From positions 434,001-498,000 of the forward strand of contig OZ237767.1 of the NCBI GenBank assembly GCA_965178125.1: a stretch of 64,000 bases of DNA, written 5' to 3'. The DNA is from Bilabrum cf. latius. Its lineage: Eukaryota; Bigyra: Bicosoecida; Bigyra; Bicosoecida. Shown here one piece after another: positions 1 through 10,290 of the stretch. Position numbers and translations under genes: made by a program. How positions within the stretch are numbered: the stretch's first letter is position 1; every line of letters starts with the position of its first letter. The notes under the pieces are model-generated. The model made no database searches, was not told the DNA's origin, and was given only the letters and a program-made list of their open reading frames with translations.

Positions 1-303
1 GTGGGCGGGGCCGCGAGGATGGAGGCAGCCGCGCGGGCGAGCGGTTCGGGAGCTGCGGCGGGCGGCACGCCGGGTTCAGGCAAGAAGAGGAAGCTGCCAG
101 TCGGTGTGGTGCAGGGCAGCCCCCAGGCGGCTCTCGCGGCCGCGATGGCTGGGGGCGGATCGGGGCTGAAGAAGCTGAAGAAGGCCAAGGGGAAGGGGAA
201 TGGAAAGGCGGGAAGCTCGTCGCCGGCACAGCCCTCAGCCGCCTCGGAGCTACAGGCTGCGTTCAAGAAGAAGCTGAAGAAGACTGGCGGGGATGGCAAG
301 TGA
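1..303 (+). CDS. 3' end of a basic Lys/Ala-rich protein (partial)
   Basis: The frame is open from the first base of the window and ends at TGA (301-303), so only the C-terminal 100 residues or fewer are present. The sequence is low complexity: Ala/Gly/Ser stretches alternate with lysine clusters (GKKRKLP, LKKLKKAKGKGNGK, FKKKLKK). Such clusters resemble nuclear or nucleolar localisation tails, but this is an inference from composition only. No domain is recognisable and the family cannot be named. The GTG at base 1 is simply where the window starts. Confidence 0.6.
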   Translation: MGGAARMEAAARASGSGAAAGGTPGSGKKRKLPVGVVQGSPQAALAAAMAGGGSGLKKLKKAKGKGNGKAGSSSPAQPSAASELQAAFKKKLKKTGGDGK

Positions 304-548
304 GCGATTTGAGGGGGCTGGCAACACTAAGTTGGTGTGACAAATATTTATTTTCCGTGTTCGTGTTTGGACTGATGGATGCCGTACTCCAATGGCAATG
401 TAGAGCTACCAGTAGCACAGGATCGGTTTCAGTTCCGGTTCCGGCCGCGCCGGCGGTGGGGAACGTTCCAGGAATGGCATGCGACTGTCAGGATTTCTAT
501 ACGGGAAAGTCCGTTTGAACATCGGCTCAGGCGCAACAGACCGCTGCA

Positions 549-1079
549 ATGGGAGCAGGAACATCAATCCCAAATGAACTAGTGGAGCTGTCCTACCGCG
601 CGGGCGATGAGCCGGTGAACCACGTGGACTCGGGGCGGTATCAGTGGCACAGTGCGCAACAGGATGTATTTGAGTGGCCGACATCCGAGGATATACAAGA
701 TGTCATAGACACGGCAAGGGTGTTTACACTTGCAGACGCTGATAACATGCATCTAGAGGCTAATGGCAGTGCGATATGGGTCCCATGTGGTGGCGGTGCA
801 CGCTCGAGGCAAGGCATCCAAGACACTACTGGAGCGACAGAAGTACGACAAGCAACACAAGGGGGCATTTTACCTACTATAGTATGTGTTGGAGGTGGAA
901 TTGTGGTCGGAGCAGCTGGGGGTGCCCTCATTGGCGCGGGCATCGCTACTTTTGCTGGTGTCTTCGGGATCGCGGTCGCAACAGGTGCCGTCGCATACCC
1001 AGTCGGTGGGTTCGGCGCACTTGTTGGAGGGTACTGGACTTGCCTTGCTGCTGGCTGTGGTGACTCTCAATGCGAATGA
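549..1079 (+). CDS. hypothetical protein with a Gly/Ala-rich hydrophobic segment
   Basis: An ATG at 549 opens a 176-codon frame ending at TGA (1077-1079). The N-terminal half is polar and acidic. Residues of about 105-165 form a long Gly/Ala/Val-rich hydrophobic stretch (VCVGGGIVVGAAGGALIGAG and following) of the glycine-zipper kind, which suggests one or two membrane passes. The tail is Cys-rich (CLAAGCGDSQCE). The same frame stays open after the TGA, through further Cys-containing sequence, into the next gene at 1200. A recoded UGA or a missed intron joining the two is therefore possible. I do not recognise the family. Confidence 0.5.
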   Translation: MGAGTSIPNELVELSYRAGDEPVNHVDSGRYQWHSAQQDVFEWPTSEDIQDVIDTARVFTLADADNMHLEANGSAIWVPCGGGARSRQGIQDTTGATEVRQATQGGILPTIVCVGGGIVVGAAGGALIGAGIATFAGVFGIAVATGAVAYPVGGFGALVGGYWTCLAAGCGDSQCE

Positions 1080-1199
1080 TTCTTTTCTTGCGTGCGTTGC
1101 CTCGAAGACTTCATCAAGGCGGCATCGCTCTACTGCACAAGCTTTCGAATCCCACTAGCGCGACCACTAGCACACGTGGTACCAAAGTGCGGACCATGT

Positions 1200-1787
1200 A
1201 TGTTTGTTGACCCGAAAGTCGTCCAAATATTGGCCCACTAGGCTCAAATAGCCCTCTACTCCACTGCTATTCCTGTTGCAATGTTCCGGTATCGGGTCTG
1301 GACAGGTGGAGAATCGACGCACAAAACACTTCCGTGTTCGCATACCACGCACGGTTCTGGTATTGCAATGGAGCCGCAACAGATCAGCGGTACTGACATG
1401 CAGTCCAATCCAGCGGGTCTTTCCGGTAGATCGCTTCCTGTACTGCAGAACGCGGATGAGCAAGTTGCCTGGCCTGAGGCAGAGCAGGAGAACAACAAGG
1501 TTGACATCCGGCAGAAAAAACGCCAGCCAAAACAGTCACGCAGACGCCAAGAAAGAGCAGGAATCCATGGTGGTTAGCGGGGAGGCGAGGAGCCGAAGCT
1601 GCCATAGGCTGGTGCCGGAGTAGATCTGGGTATCCTACATTTCATTCTGACACTATTTGTTGCGGTTGTGCTGCTTCTTTATGTAACTTATAGTGTAGTA
1701 TGGCCAGAACAACTGTGTAGCGCGTGCCGATGCAATGAAGGTGGATCAACTAAGTAGCAAAGTGGTAGCGTAGTTGACGAGAACTGA
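1200..1787 (+). CDS. hypothetical single-pass membrane protein (reads through four UAG codons)
   Basis: Read with UAG as Gln, the frame runs from ATG 1200 to TGA 1785-1787 (195 aa), crossing UAG at 1239, 1575, 1605 and 1755. The middle is strongly basic (KKRQPKQSRRRQER). A clear transmembrane helix follows (LGILHFILTLFVAVVLLLYV), then a short Cys-containing tail. The helix lies downstream of two UAGs, so with the standard code it would be lost; this supports readthrough. ATG 1281 is an alternative start. The upstream frame is also open back to the TGA at 1077. Function unknown. Confidence 0.55.
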
Positions 1788-2106
1788 TGGGACGGACAAC
1801 GAGGGGAACCGGGTCAGAAGATTTGAAGCGACACAATGAGATAGTACGTCGTATGAGATGGGGACGCAATGGAAAAGGGAAGTATTGAGCCAATTCTATG
1901 GCCTTTGCGGCCTGAGATATGCGTGTGACGCCGTCGGCGACTCGGATCGTGTGGGAAGCAAGCGCGCCTTGCCTTCGCCTTGTGGCATTATGTAGCACGA
2001 GAGTATTGTGCAGGATTTGCCGCAAGAACCAAGTCGCATTTAGGATCGATCGGTTCTCACGAGCCCACTTGTGTTTGGAGGGCACTGGCGATACACCTCA
2101 ATAGAT
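1788..2106. other. intergenic, nothing recognised
   Basis: This is about 320 bp between the small membrane gene and the dispersed element. I see no convincing coding frame. The last 80 bp (accaagtcgcat to ctcaatagat) resemble the sequence just downstream of the ARM copy 2 stop codon at about 11985-12025. This stretch therefore belongs to the duplicated 3' flank of the ARM-like gene pair. Confidence 0.5.
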
Positions 2107-2718
2107 ATTGAACCGAGACTGCAGATCAGATTTGTTCCTTCAACCACACCCATTGGCCCGTCATTACGGCTGCTGCAATCCTCACTTGTTGATAGATACC
2201 AAAAAATAATTGCTGCCCCCGGTCCCGCGGACCCACTGGGCTTCACCCCGAACGACTGGTTCTTCACCAGTCCACCTGAATGCGGTTTTCATCTGACACT
2301 ACGAATGTACACGCCACTTTCCCAATGCACGCGACTGGCCTCGTTGCTACATGGCTTCCTGTTCCTGTTCCCCGCCCTAGGGACCGTGTGCTTTGCTCCC
2401 TGCATTGCCACCTTGGCCCTATCCTATCAGCTTGCACGCGCCGGTCCTGGCCGACCTGCCGTGCGCCCCATCTGTCCACCCGCCTGCTGGCCCTGCACGC
2501 TGCTGGCCATGCAGCCCGCTGCCACCCGCGTCTCCCTCGTGCCTTGCACCTGAAGCCCCCATTCCTCCCGTTGTGTTCTCCCTGTTGACACCGCACTGTC
2601 GTCGCCTGTGCCGGTGCCCCCCTCTTCTTCTCCACCTCCTGTCCTCCTGCACCCACCTCGTCTTCCGGCTTACCTCTGCTCCCTGTCGCTTCAATCCTGA
2701 TGTCCAAGTACATACAAC
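2107..2718 (+). mobile_element. 612 bp dispersed non-autonomous element, copy 1
   Basis: A near-identical copy lies in inverted orientation at 11345-11950. Here it interrupts the 3' flank of ARM copy 1. The flank reads ...ctcaatAGAT, then the element, then AGATgcattcaatctg, while the equivalent site at ARM copy 2 has no insertion (about 12015-12040). This gives an occupied/empty site comparison and a possible 4 bp target duplication, AGAT. The element begins attgaaccgagactgcag and ends gtccaagtacatacaac. The ends show no strong terminal inverted repeats and there is no obvious transposase. Open frames inside differ between the two copies and are probably incidental. Confidence 0.65.
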
Positions 2719-2726
2719 AGATGCAT

Positions 2727-3552
2727 TCAATCTGTGCACCCGTCTGGCCCATCGATGGCGGCAAGCACCTGCTTGGCTATGCTTCTCACTGTTGATCCCT
2801 TGGCGAGCAACAAGCCCTCGACGTGCTCCCGAGCTCCTGCCTCCTGCAGCGCCCGCCGCGTAGAATGTTCCATCATAATCGCCTTGGATGAACTGTTTTT
2901 TACACCGCATACCTCAGCTTGTACGAGCCTCAGGATTGAAGAGAGCGCTCTCCCAACTCCTCTACCGGTAGCAGGCCTTTGGGTGGATACTAAAGTGCGG
3001 CTGCCTGCCTGCGCCGCTGATTTCAAGCCAGGCTGCACTTGTCCCCTTCTCCATTCTCGATGCACATTGGTTCCCACATCGATATCTGGCGCTTGCTACA
3101 ACGCATCCACGGCCCATTCAACTAGCCTTGCCACCCGTACGGGGCCTAGGACCTCCCATAGTTTGCGGCGAGCCCCCCGCTCGGACAGATCGGCAAGCTC
3201 ACCCAGGAGAATAGTGCCATCGTGCAGCACTTCCTTCTTTATCTGTCCAAGACGGCCTTCAGTTGTTGCGGTCATATCGCTGGCCTCCTCGACCTCAACT
3301 ACTGTTTCATGACTAGCCTCTTGCATGAGATCCCACGTCGCCCTGGCCAGCCCCTCCTGCAATACCATGGGCACGAGCACGTCCCTCCCCTACCCCCGGT
3401 GGGAAGAAACGGACAGGGCCTACCCGAGCACGTGCCGGCGCTACTCCCACCACTTTTGCTCGGCTCTTGCTAAGCTATTTTGATTTGTTGCGTCTACAGA
3501 GTGGAGGAAATTTCGGACCACTGACAGGCACCCGATGAGCCACGACGAATGG
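2727..3552 (-). pseudogene. ARM-like gene copy 1, C-terminal part (split by retrotransposon)
   Basis: This is the C-terminal segment of a protein paralogous to the intact gene at 12036-13787, ending at the same TGA position (2727-2729) after the shared motif DGPDGCTD. Shared blocks include RRKLWEVLGPVRVA and REHVEGLLLAKGSTVRSIAK; the latter has the look of an armadillo-type helical repeat. Three UAG codons (3441, 3420, 3390) align with His, Gln and Arg of copy 2; the 3420 site is UAG against Gln inside VLG-x-ALS. A fourth UAG lies at 3096. Upstream, the frame is cut at 3552/3553 by the retrotransposon and resumes at 10437. Unlike copy 2, it lacks the minisatellite expansions. Confidence 0.75.
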
Positions 3553-3813
3553 TGGTATTAAGGAGACAGAGTCTGATTCGTTGTTGACGTCAAATGAGAT
3601 GATAAGCGTCTGTGCGATGAGGATGGCTCTGCGAAGAAGGAGAACGCCGCAACACCTTGTCCGTAGGTGGGAAGAGGAATTGTAGCGTTAGACATCGTAA
3701 TCTGATTAACGGAAGAGGCAGGCCACGAAGAGTGGAGGTTGGCATTTCTCCAGTCAATCGCCTCCATTCGGGGTGGAAGAGCTCAGGACTGACAGATCGT
3801 CTTGAATTCTTTT
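3553..3813 (+). repeat. split direct repeat A1 of the YR retrotransposon
   Basis: This 261 bp segment (tggtattaaggagacagagt to cttgaattctttt) is repeated at 10014-10274 with no difference seen. It forms the left end of the element. The gag ORF begins 13 bp downstream. Confidence 0.9.
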
Positions 3814-3825
3814 TGTTGTGGTCTC

Positions 3826-5955
3826 ATGGCTTCGGGTGCGGGTGCAGATACAGTTCAGCCGGAGCGCTAGGGCGTGATGGCGCGGCTTCAGCAGTTTTGG
3901 CGTGGCATTTTCACGACGTTGGCCTTGAAAGAACCCGGTTTTCAACGTGCTATTTTCCTTTTTGAGGCATGCTTTGGGGCCTTGTCTGCTCCAATGCAAT
4001 GGGCATCGGTGACCGGAGTGTGTGGGTTTACCGCAGAGCGGCTTCTCGCGCTAGAGGCGCAGTGGAACGAGGCCATCAAAGGCGTACGGCGTGGGTCTCC
4101 GAAGCGCGCACAGATAATTGAATCAATGATTCGATACTTGTTGACAGCGGTGGTCACCATGAAGGGCGTGCATGGACAACCCTATTCCACGGTTCTGCCT
4201 GACTCCTTCCCGTCCTTCGCATCCTGGCTTGAACTTCCTGAGCCGACCGCAACGGCGCAGGACTCGGACACCTTCGTACTGTCTCGCAAGGCGGAGGATG
4301 CCTACGCACATGCGCACGCCGGGAGCGCGGTGTCGACCTCAAGCGCCCCGGCAGCAGGGGCTGCGGGTGGAGCTGTGGGTGGAGCTTCAGCAGGTGCCGG
4401 TGCCAGGCCTCGTGCCGGCAGCCGGCCGCGGACGGCAGGCCGAGCACCGGCCCGGCAGCCGCTGGGGTCAATTCCCCTCGATCAATCCCTTGCACACGCT
4501 CCAGGCAGTGCCCCCGGGCCTGCAGCGAGCCTTGGCGGCCTGGCGGCAGTGCCCAGCGAGTGGAGCGCTGCGGTGCGAGCGTGGCTGCATCCCTGGACGG
4601 CTGAGCGGCAGTAGGCCCTGAAGGAGACCGAGGACGAACAGATGCGTCTGTCGATGGCCGTAGAGGCTGCGTTGTTGGCAGCGGGAGGATGGCCGGAGGC
4701 GGACTCCACTCTCCGCGCCCTCGATGGGGCCATGACGAAGCAGCTGCTGGCGCTGGGACGGCGCATGCAGCATGCACCACAGAGCCAAGAGCACGCCATT
4801 ATATTGGCGATCGCGTTCCTCGAACGGGTGACGCATGAGCAGCAGCGAGCCGCCGAATCAGGCTTGGAGATGCCGGCTCTCCACCAGGTGGTCGCACTCG
4901 TCAGGCGCCATGCCAAGGAGCGGAAGCTACCGGCGGCCACGGGTGCGGGTGCAGCTGACCCGGGTGAGTCCTTGGTGCGTGGTGTGGTGTAGTCTGATGT
5001 GGTGTAGTCTGCGTTTGTCCCCGCTTCGTTACTCCGTGATCACGGGCCAGGCCAAATCAAAGCCACTGAGTTCCGGGGGATGTTCGTTCAGATCGCGAAG
5101 GCGGAGCTGATTGCAGCACTGCAGGCGAGCAGCGACTGCCCCCCGCGGATGTCGTTAGCAGCTACCTCCAAGTACCTTACGAAGGCGGCAGGCATCTTGG
5201 CCTCGGCAATCACCGGGGATGACGAGCGCATCAAGAAGAGCTGGGCAGACCTGCTCCAGCTCAAGAGCGATGATCCGCTATTTCCTGATCTCGCGGTGCC
5301 CAGACATGAGGACTTGGTGCACCCTCGGCCGTTCGCGCTGTTCACCTACGCACTGGTGCGGGCATATGCACGGGCGGTTACAGCAGTGGTGGAAACGTAC
5401 GCCACGTCAGGACCTGCCTGGCCGACCCCACCGGCCCAGTCGATGTCGCCGTACAGGCCTGAGGCGGATGTGGAGGAGTTTCATGCCGGTGCGACAGCAA
5501 TCACGCAGTCCCTGGCGTCCTGGGGCAGGCAGCTGTGGAAGCTGCAGCTTCTGGCGCGCACTGCAGGCGGCAGCTTCGGCACAGGGCTCCAGACGTCTCG
5601 TGCAGCAGCGAAGGACGTGTTCACTGCCATCGTGCTGACCGCGCAGGGCAAGATGGGAATCGCAGTGCCAGCGATTCGCACCAACAGTCAGGCCGATATG
5701 ATGGCGGCGAGGGACCAGGTGCACACGCTGATCACGGCGTACCTCAAGGGCGATGACCTTGAGGACTCTGACCCGCTTGAAGGCGTGGAGCCTGGCCGCG
5801 TAGTGCAGGTCATCCGTGCGTGCTTGTGCCCAGAGGGCCCGCACGGCATCGGACCAGCACTGCTGAGCAGCACGCCACAGGGCCAAGCACTCGGGACGGC
5901 GGCGGCAGTGGCCCAACTGGAGAAGACCATCGAGCTCGCCCAGGGCTCCTCATGA
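3826..5955 (+). CDS. gag-like ORF of the YR retrotransposon
   Basis: ATG 3826 opens a 709-residue frame ending at TGA 5953-5955. It is read through UAG at 3868, 4612, 4990 and 5005. The protein is mostly helical in character, with an Ala/Gly/Pro-rich linker around residues 165-240 and no recognisable zinc knuckle. Its position before the RT ORF identifies it as the structural (gag-like) ORF, not sequence similarity. The TGA is followed in the same frame by an open, ATG-free stretch leading into RT, so Gag and Pol are separated by a single UGA. An ATGA overlap (5952) also opens a short frame-3 ORF, which I regard as less likely to be functional. Confidence 0.75.
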
Positions 5956-8937
5956 AGGCCAGCACGCCCGTGCCGCCACAGCAGGTGGCGGCCGGGCAGG
6001 CCTTCAAGGAGACGGCGGCGCCTCTACACGCAGGAGAGGCGCCGCCTCCGGCGACTACATGCACGGCGCCTGGAGCAGGGGCTCAAACGCTGTGTTCGGG
6101 AATGGAGGCGGGGCCGTGCTAGAGGACTTCTCTCACCTCTGGTACAACAGGGCCTGTCCTCCCGTGGGTAGGATTGTGCGCCGGTCGCTTCGGTGACCGG
6201 CTTCTCGGGATGGCTTCAGCAACGGACAGTTGGGTCGGGGAACACTCAACAGCTGAATGAGGAGCGGAACGTACACGACGGCAGTTTCGGACGGCAGGAC
6301 GTGGTCACTAATGCAATTGGGCAGCGGTGGTCACAGTAGCCACGACGTCATCGTCAAGTCAGCGGGGAAGTACCAGCGGAGGGTGCAGCAGCAGTGCATG
6401 CGGCCCAGGAGATCCGTGTCAGCTACCCTGCAGCATCGACTACGTCAGCAGCGTTACCAAGGCTTCGTCCACGCACCCCTACGCCACGGGTGCGCGACCA
6501 GGGCCAACGTGACCCTGACTGGCAGCTCTGCAAGCCAGTAGTGGACCGTAAGCGGCCCCTGCTGTCCTTCGCAGCGTGTCAGGTGCTACATCGAGGCATC
6601 GGGAACAATCAATCCCACGCCTTGGTGGATCCCACTGCCGGGGGCAGTGGTTGGGTCCTCCGAGCCTGGAGCTCGGAGAGGTAGGGCGTGAGTTCAGATC
6701 TGAGCAGTTCTCCATCGGAGGAGGACGAGCTGCTGGGCTCAAGCCAAGGAAATACGTGGGGCACTTCAGACTGGGCCGAATGGCTATCCGCCTCGTCTGT
6801 CGTGCCAGTGGAACCGTGGGTTCCTAGCAGTTGGGATGACTCAGCTGCGCCATCGCAAACGTGGGCAGCCTGGATGCGATCCATGCAGGATGCGGAGGGG
6901 CGCAGTCGTGCCAGAGAGGCACCGCCAGCGCTTGGTAGACAGCACCAGCGACTGGTGGCCCACCTGACAGCGGACCCCATGGTGCTCACGGGTGACCCCG
7001 AAGCAGCACGCGCCACCAGAGCGAAGCAGGTGCAGTGGGCTACGTACCTGCGTGCAGCGTGCCCGCCTCGTACCTTCCGAGCCAAGGACTGGAAGGCCAT
7101 GTCACCGGCTGAGCGGACGCTGTGTGGATTTGCCCACGGTTTCCCGATGGGCCGCACAGCAGCTGTCCAGCAGCAGGTCAAGCTGCCGACAAACTCCATC
7201 CCGACTGAGGCTGAGGCTGCAGTGCACTGCGAGCTGGGAGCCAGCCTGCGTGAGTCGCGTAGGTTGGCCATCGCAGCGTCATCTGCACCGAGCACCCCGG
7301 TAAGCGCGGTGGTTGCGATCCCTAAGAAGAAGGTTGGCGACTATCGGCTCTTGGTAGATGCATCGGACAAGCGGGCGGGTACCCTGTTGGGGGCCAACGT
7401 GGCAGTCGAATACGAGCGCTGGACGAGTGCCCCGATGGCATCGATCGGCGAGCTGATGCGCAAGGCCGTGCGCATCTCGCAGCACACCTCCGAGCCCCTG
7501 GCGGGCCTGACAATTGACCTCAGCAAGGCCTTCTGGCAGTTCCCGCTGGCTGTTGGTGACATTCCGTATCAGCAATTGCGCATCGGCGACATGGTGCTGC
7601 TCGGCACGCGCCTCGGCATGGGCAACAAGAGCAGCCCTGGTCACGTCACCACGGCGACGACATGCTTCGGTGACGCCTTTGAGGAGCGCTGGAATTCCGA
7701 TCCTGTGCGGCCCACGACTGCAACGTCGACCTTCGTGGATGATTTTGGTTTAGTGGCACCGTTGACGCGGATTGACCACTTGGCCATGCAGTTCGTGCAT
7801 GATGCTGCGCGAGTGGGCCTCCAAGTCAGCGAGTCGAAAGCACTGGAAGTGGGCACCCCGGGCCCTCGGTTCGATTTCCTAGGGTACACGGTAGCGCTGG
7901 ATGAGTTCAAGGTGTACGTGCAGCCGTCCAAGGTCACGAAGGCGGTCGGGCTCATTGACGGCATCTTGGGGGCCACCCAGGCTGGGATCCGTCGGTCAAC
8001 GGGAGAATCGCTGGTGGGCCTGCTGTGCTACGTGGCAGAAGCCATCCTGCCTGCCAAACCGCGCTGCAGACCTCTGTTCTCGTGGCTGCATGCCAACGAG
8101 CACGCCTCGGTACTCTCCGTTCCAGCCGAGGTTCAGAGGACCCTGCGATGGTGGCGACATGCCCTGCTGCACCAGGATGGCCGCTCGTTCCCGCGACAGC
8201 ACGATCCCGAACGCGATCCAGTGATGTTCACGGACGCATCGCTGCATGGATGGGGTGGCTACTTGGTCTGGCCCTCAGGTGCCACGTAGGCCATCTACGG
8301 CACGTGGCCGGATTCTACCTGCCTACTGTCCAACGACATCTCGGCTCTCGAACTCGGATGCATTGAGATCCTGTGTGATCATTGGAAGAACGAACTGCGG
8401 GGACATGTGTTGCTTGTGCGGTGTGACAACTCCGCCTCTGTGCATTGTTTGCGTCGTGGGTTTTGTCGTAGTGTCCGCATGGCTCGCATCCTCGCTGACC
8501 TGTTCACCACCCTCTGCTCCCACGACGTGTAGGTTTGGAGCCGGCACATACCAGGGTTAGAGAACACCTGGGCCGACCGCTTGTCCAGGGAAGGTCACCC
8601 GACAAACTTGCCGCCGCACTGGGAATCGGTGAGGGAGCTCCCGACGCCTACGAGGACTTGGTTGAACTTGCGGCCATCAAGGCCGCCTCGAGCATCGAGG
8701 CGAATGGCACCACGGCACTTCGGCACTGGGCAGCGTACGGCCGCAGATACGGCCTCGACCTGGCGCCACCGGCCTTTGGCTCCATCGGTCCGGCACGCAA
8801 CGAGGCCTTCGAAGTGGAACTCGGCAGATTCATCACGTACGTGGCGGCGGCCGAGCCGGGCATCAGCGGCGCCTCCGCAAGCCAGTACGCAGCGCAAGTG
8901 GCGTCCTTGTACAAACGACTAGGAGGAGTCGCAGTAA
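5956..8937 (+). CDS. pol ORF: reverse transcriptase and RNase H
   Basis: The frame is open from just after the gag TGA to TAA 8935-8937, through UAG at 6168, 6337, 6682, 8287, 8527 and 8920. There is no ATG in the first 300 or so codons. An Arg-rich N-terminal segment (about 5990-6125) may bind nucleic acid. RT motifs are clear: VDASDKRAG, LTIDLSKAFWQFPL, GLGMGNKSSPG-like turns (here RLGMGNKSSPGH) and the catalytic STFVDDFG, with FVDD in place of YxDD. An RNase H-like domain follows: FTDASLHGWGGYL, ALELGCIEI, VRCDNSASV and SRHIPGLENTWADRLSRE. The RNase H lies across two UAGs, so it exists only under the variant code. Expression probably needs UGA readthrough or reinitiation from gag. Confidence 0.85.
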
Positions 8938-9785
8938 AAGGACTCGGTGACTTTGGCCATGCAGTGGCCAGGCACTACACGGCAGCCAAGCCAACCCTTG
9001 CGAGTCTGCACCGCACGCCCATCCCGTTGTCGGCAGTGCGGCGCTTCTTTGAGTTCCAGCCATCCACCCCCGGCGAAAGTGCGGCCTAGTTGGCGGGTGC
9101 ACTGGCCTTTGGGGGGACCATGCGCCTGGGCGAGGCCACCGGAGAGGCACGGGCTGCCTCTGACCCGCATCGCCTCAGGCATGTATCCTGGGCAATCGAG
9201 GACAATCAGGTGATCAGCTGCTCCCTGCACCTGCGGTTCACCAAGGCGGGTGGACCAGCCACGGTGGCTATTGCAGCCCGATCCCCTGTGTAGGTGGACA
9301 AAGGCGGGGTACAGGGCAGCACATGCTGCCCTGTTTACCTTCTCGTCCGGCACGTCGTGACAAGGTTGACCTCGGCGGGAATCCCGGTCACCTCGCCCCA
9401 CCACCTGCACAACGCCTGCCAGAACAGTCAGGTGTTGTTGTTCCCGGAGATCGCATCGCAAGGTCGCCGTAAGACGCGGCACATCGTCGCAGCCGATGTC
9501 GTACGCCTGGTGCGGAGCTGTGCAAGCCACCACGATGATGCGAGTGGGTGGCATGGGCACAGTTTCCGCATCACCAGCACCACCACAATGGTGCGACTGG
9601 GCATCGAGCACGGCATTGTGCAGCGTCTTGGACGGTGGGCTTCCACCAAGAGCATGAACACCTACATCCGGCAGGAGGCCGACGGGCTGCCAGCGATCGA
9701 TATTGGTTGGACGCACCTTGAGCTGCAGCGAGCACCACAGGCGGCGCTGCTCGAGGCGGTGGCCCAAGCTCGGGCGTCCGACTAA
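8535..9785 (+). CDS. tyrosine recombinase of the YR retrotransposon
   Basis: This frame overlaps the 3' end of pol by about 400 nt in the -1 frame and ends at TAA 9783-9785. UAG codons at 9087 and 9291 are read through. The N-terminal half is a helical core-binding-like region (TALRHWAAYGRRYGLDLAPP). The catalytic half carries the family residues: Arg in GTMRLGEATGE, H-x-x-R in GHSFRITSTT, the LGRWAS turn and the nucleophile Tyr in MNTYIRQ. No ATG lies in frame before about 9120, so translation by -1 frameshifting from pol is likely. The enzyme would integrate the circular cDNA. Confidence 0.85.
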
Positions 9786-9867
9786 TCCCAACTAACTTGG
9801 AGACACTTTACTTTGCTTCAACGAGACCACCCTCTGCAACCTCCCGTAAGGAAGATATGGTAAGACA

Positions 9868-10013
9868 TGGAGAATTCGTTGTGTGTCTCCGCTGGTGGAC
9901 AAATCCATCGGTGGATTCAGGCACATGGCGACGGCTCTGTGTTCGATGCCATGTCTGGTTGTATTTGGGTGGTTGAGTCTGTAAAAGAAGCTTTCATGGA
10001 AGTCACGATGTCA
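9868..10013 (+). repeat. split direct repeat B1
   Basis: This 146 bp segment (tggagaattcgttgtgtgtc to gaagtcacgatgtca) is repeated at 10291-10436 with no difference seen. It directly abuts repeat A2. Confidence 0.9.
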
Positions 10014-10274
10014 TGGTATTAAGGAGACAGAGTCTGATTCGTTGTTGACGTCAAATGAGATGATAAGCGTCTGTGCGATGAGGATGGCTCTGCGAAGAAG
10101 GAGAACGCCGCAACACCTTGTCCGTAGGTGGGAAGAGGAATTGTAGCGTTAGACATCGTAATCTGATTAACGGAAGAGGCAGGCCACGAAGAGTGGAGGT
10201 TGGCATTTCTCCAGTCAATCGCCTCCATTCGGGGTGGAAGAGCTCAGGACTGACAGATCGTCTTGAATTCTTTT
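10014..10274 (+). repeat. split direct repeat A2
   Basis: This is the second copy of the 261 bp A repeat. It starts immediately after B1 and is followed by a 16 bp linker, cccacccgcccgggcc (10275-10290), that is absent from the left end. Confidence 0.9.
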
Positions 10275-10290
10275 CCCACCCGCCCGGGCC

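Noticed and set aside
5952-6260. Short ORF starting at the ATGA overlap after gag
   Set aside because: It is only about 100 codons, has no features and ends at TGA, while the gag frame itself stays open into RT.
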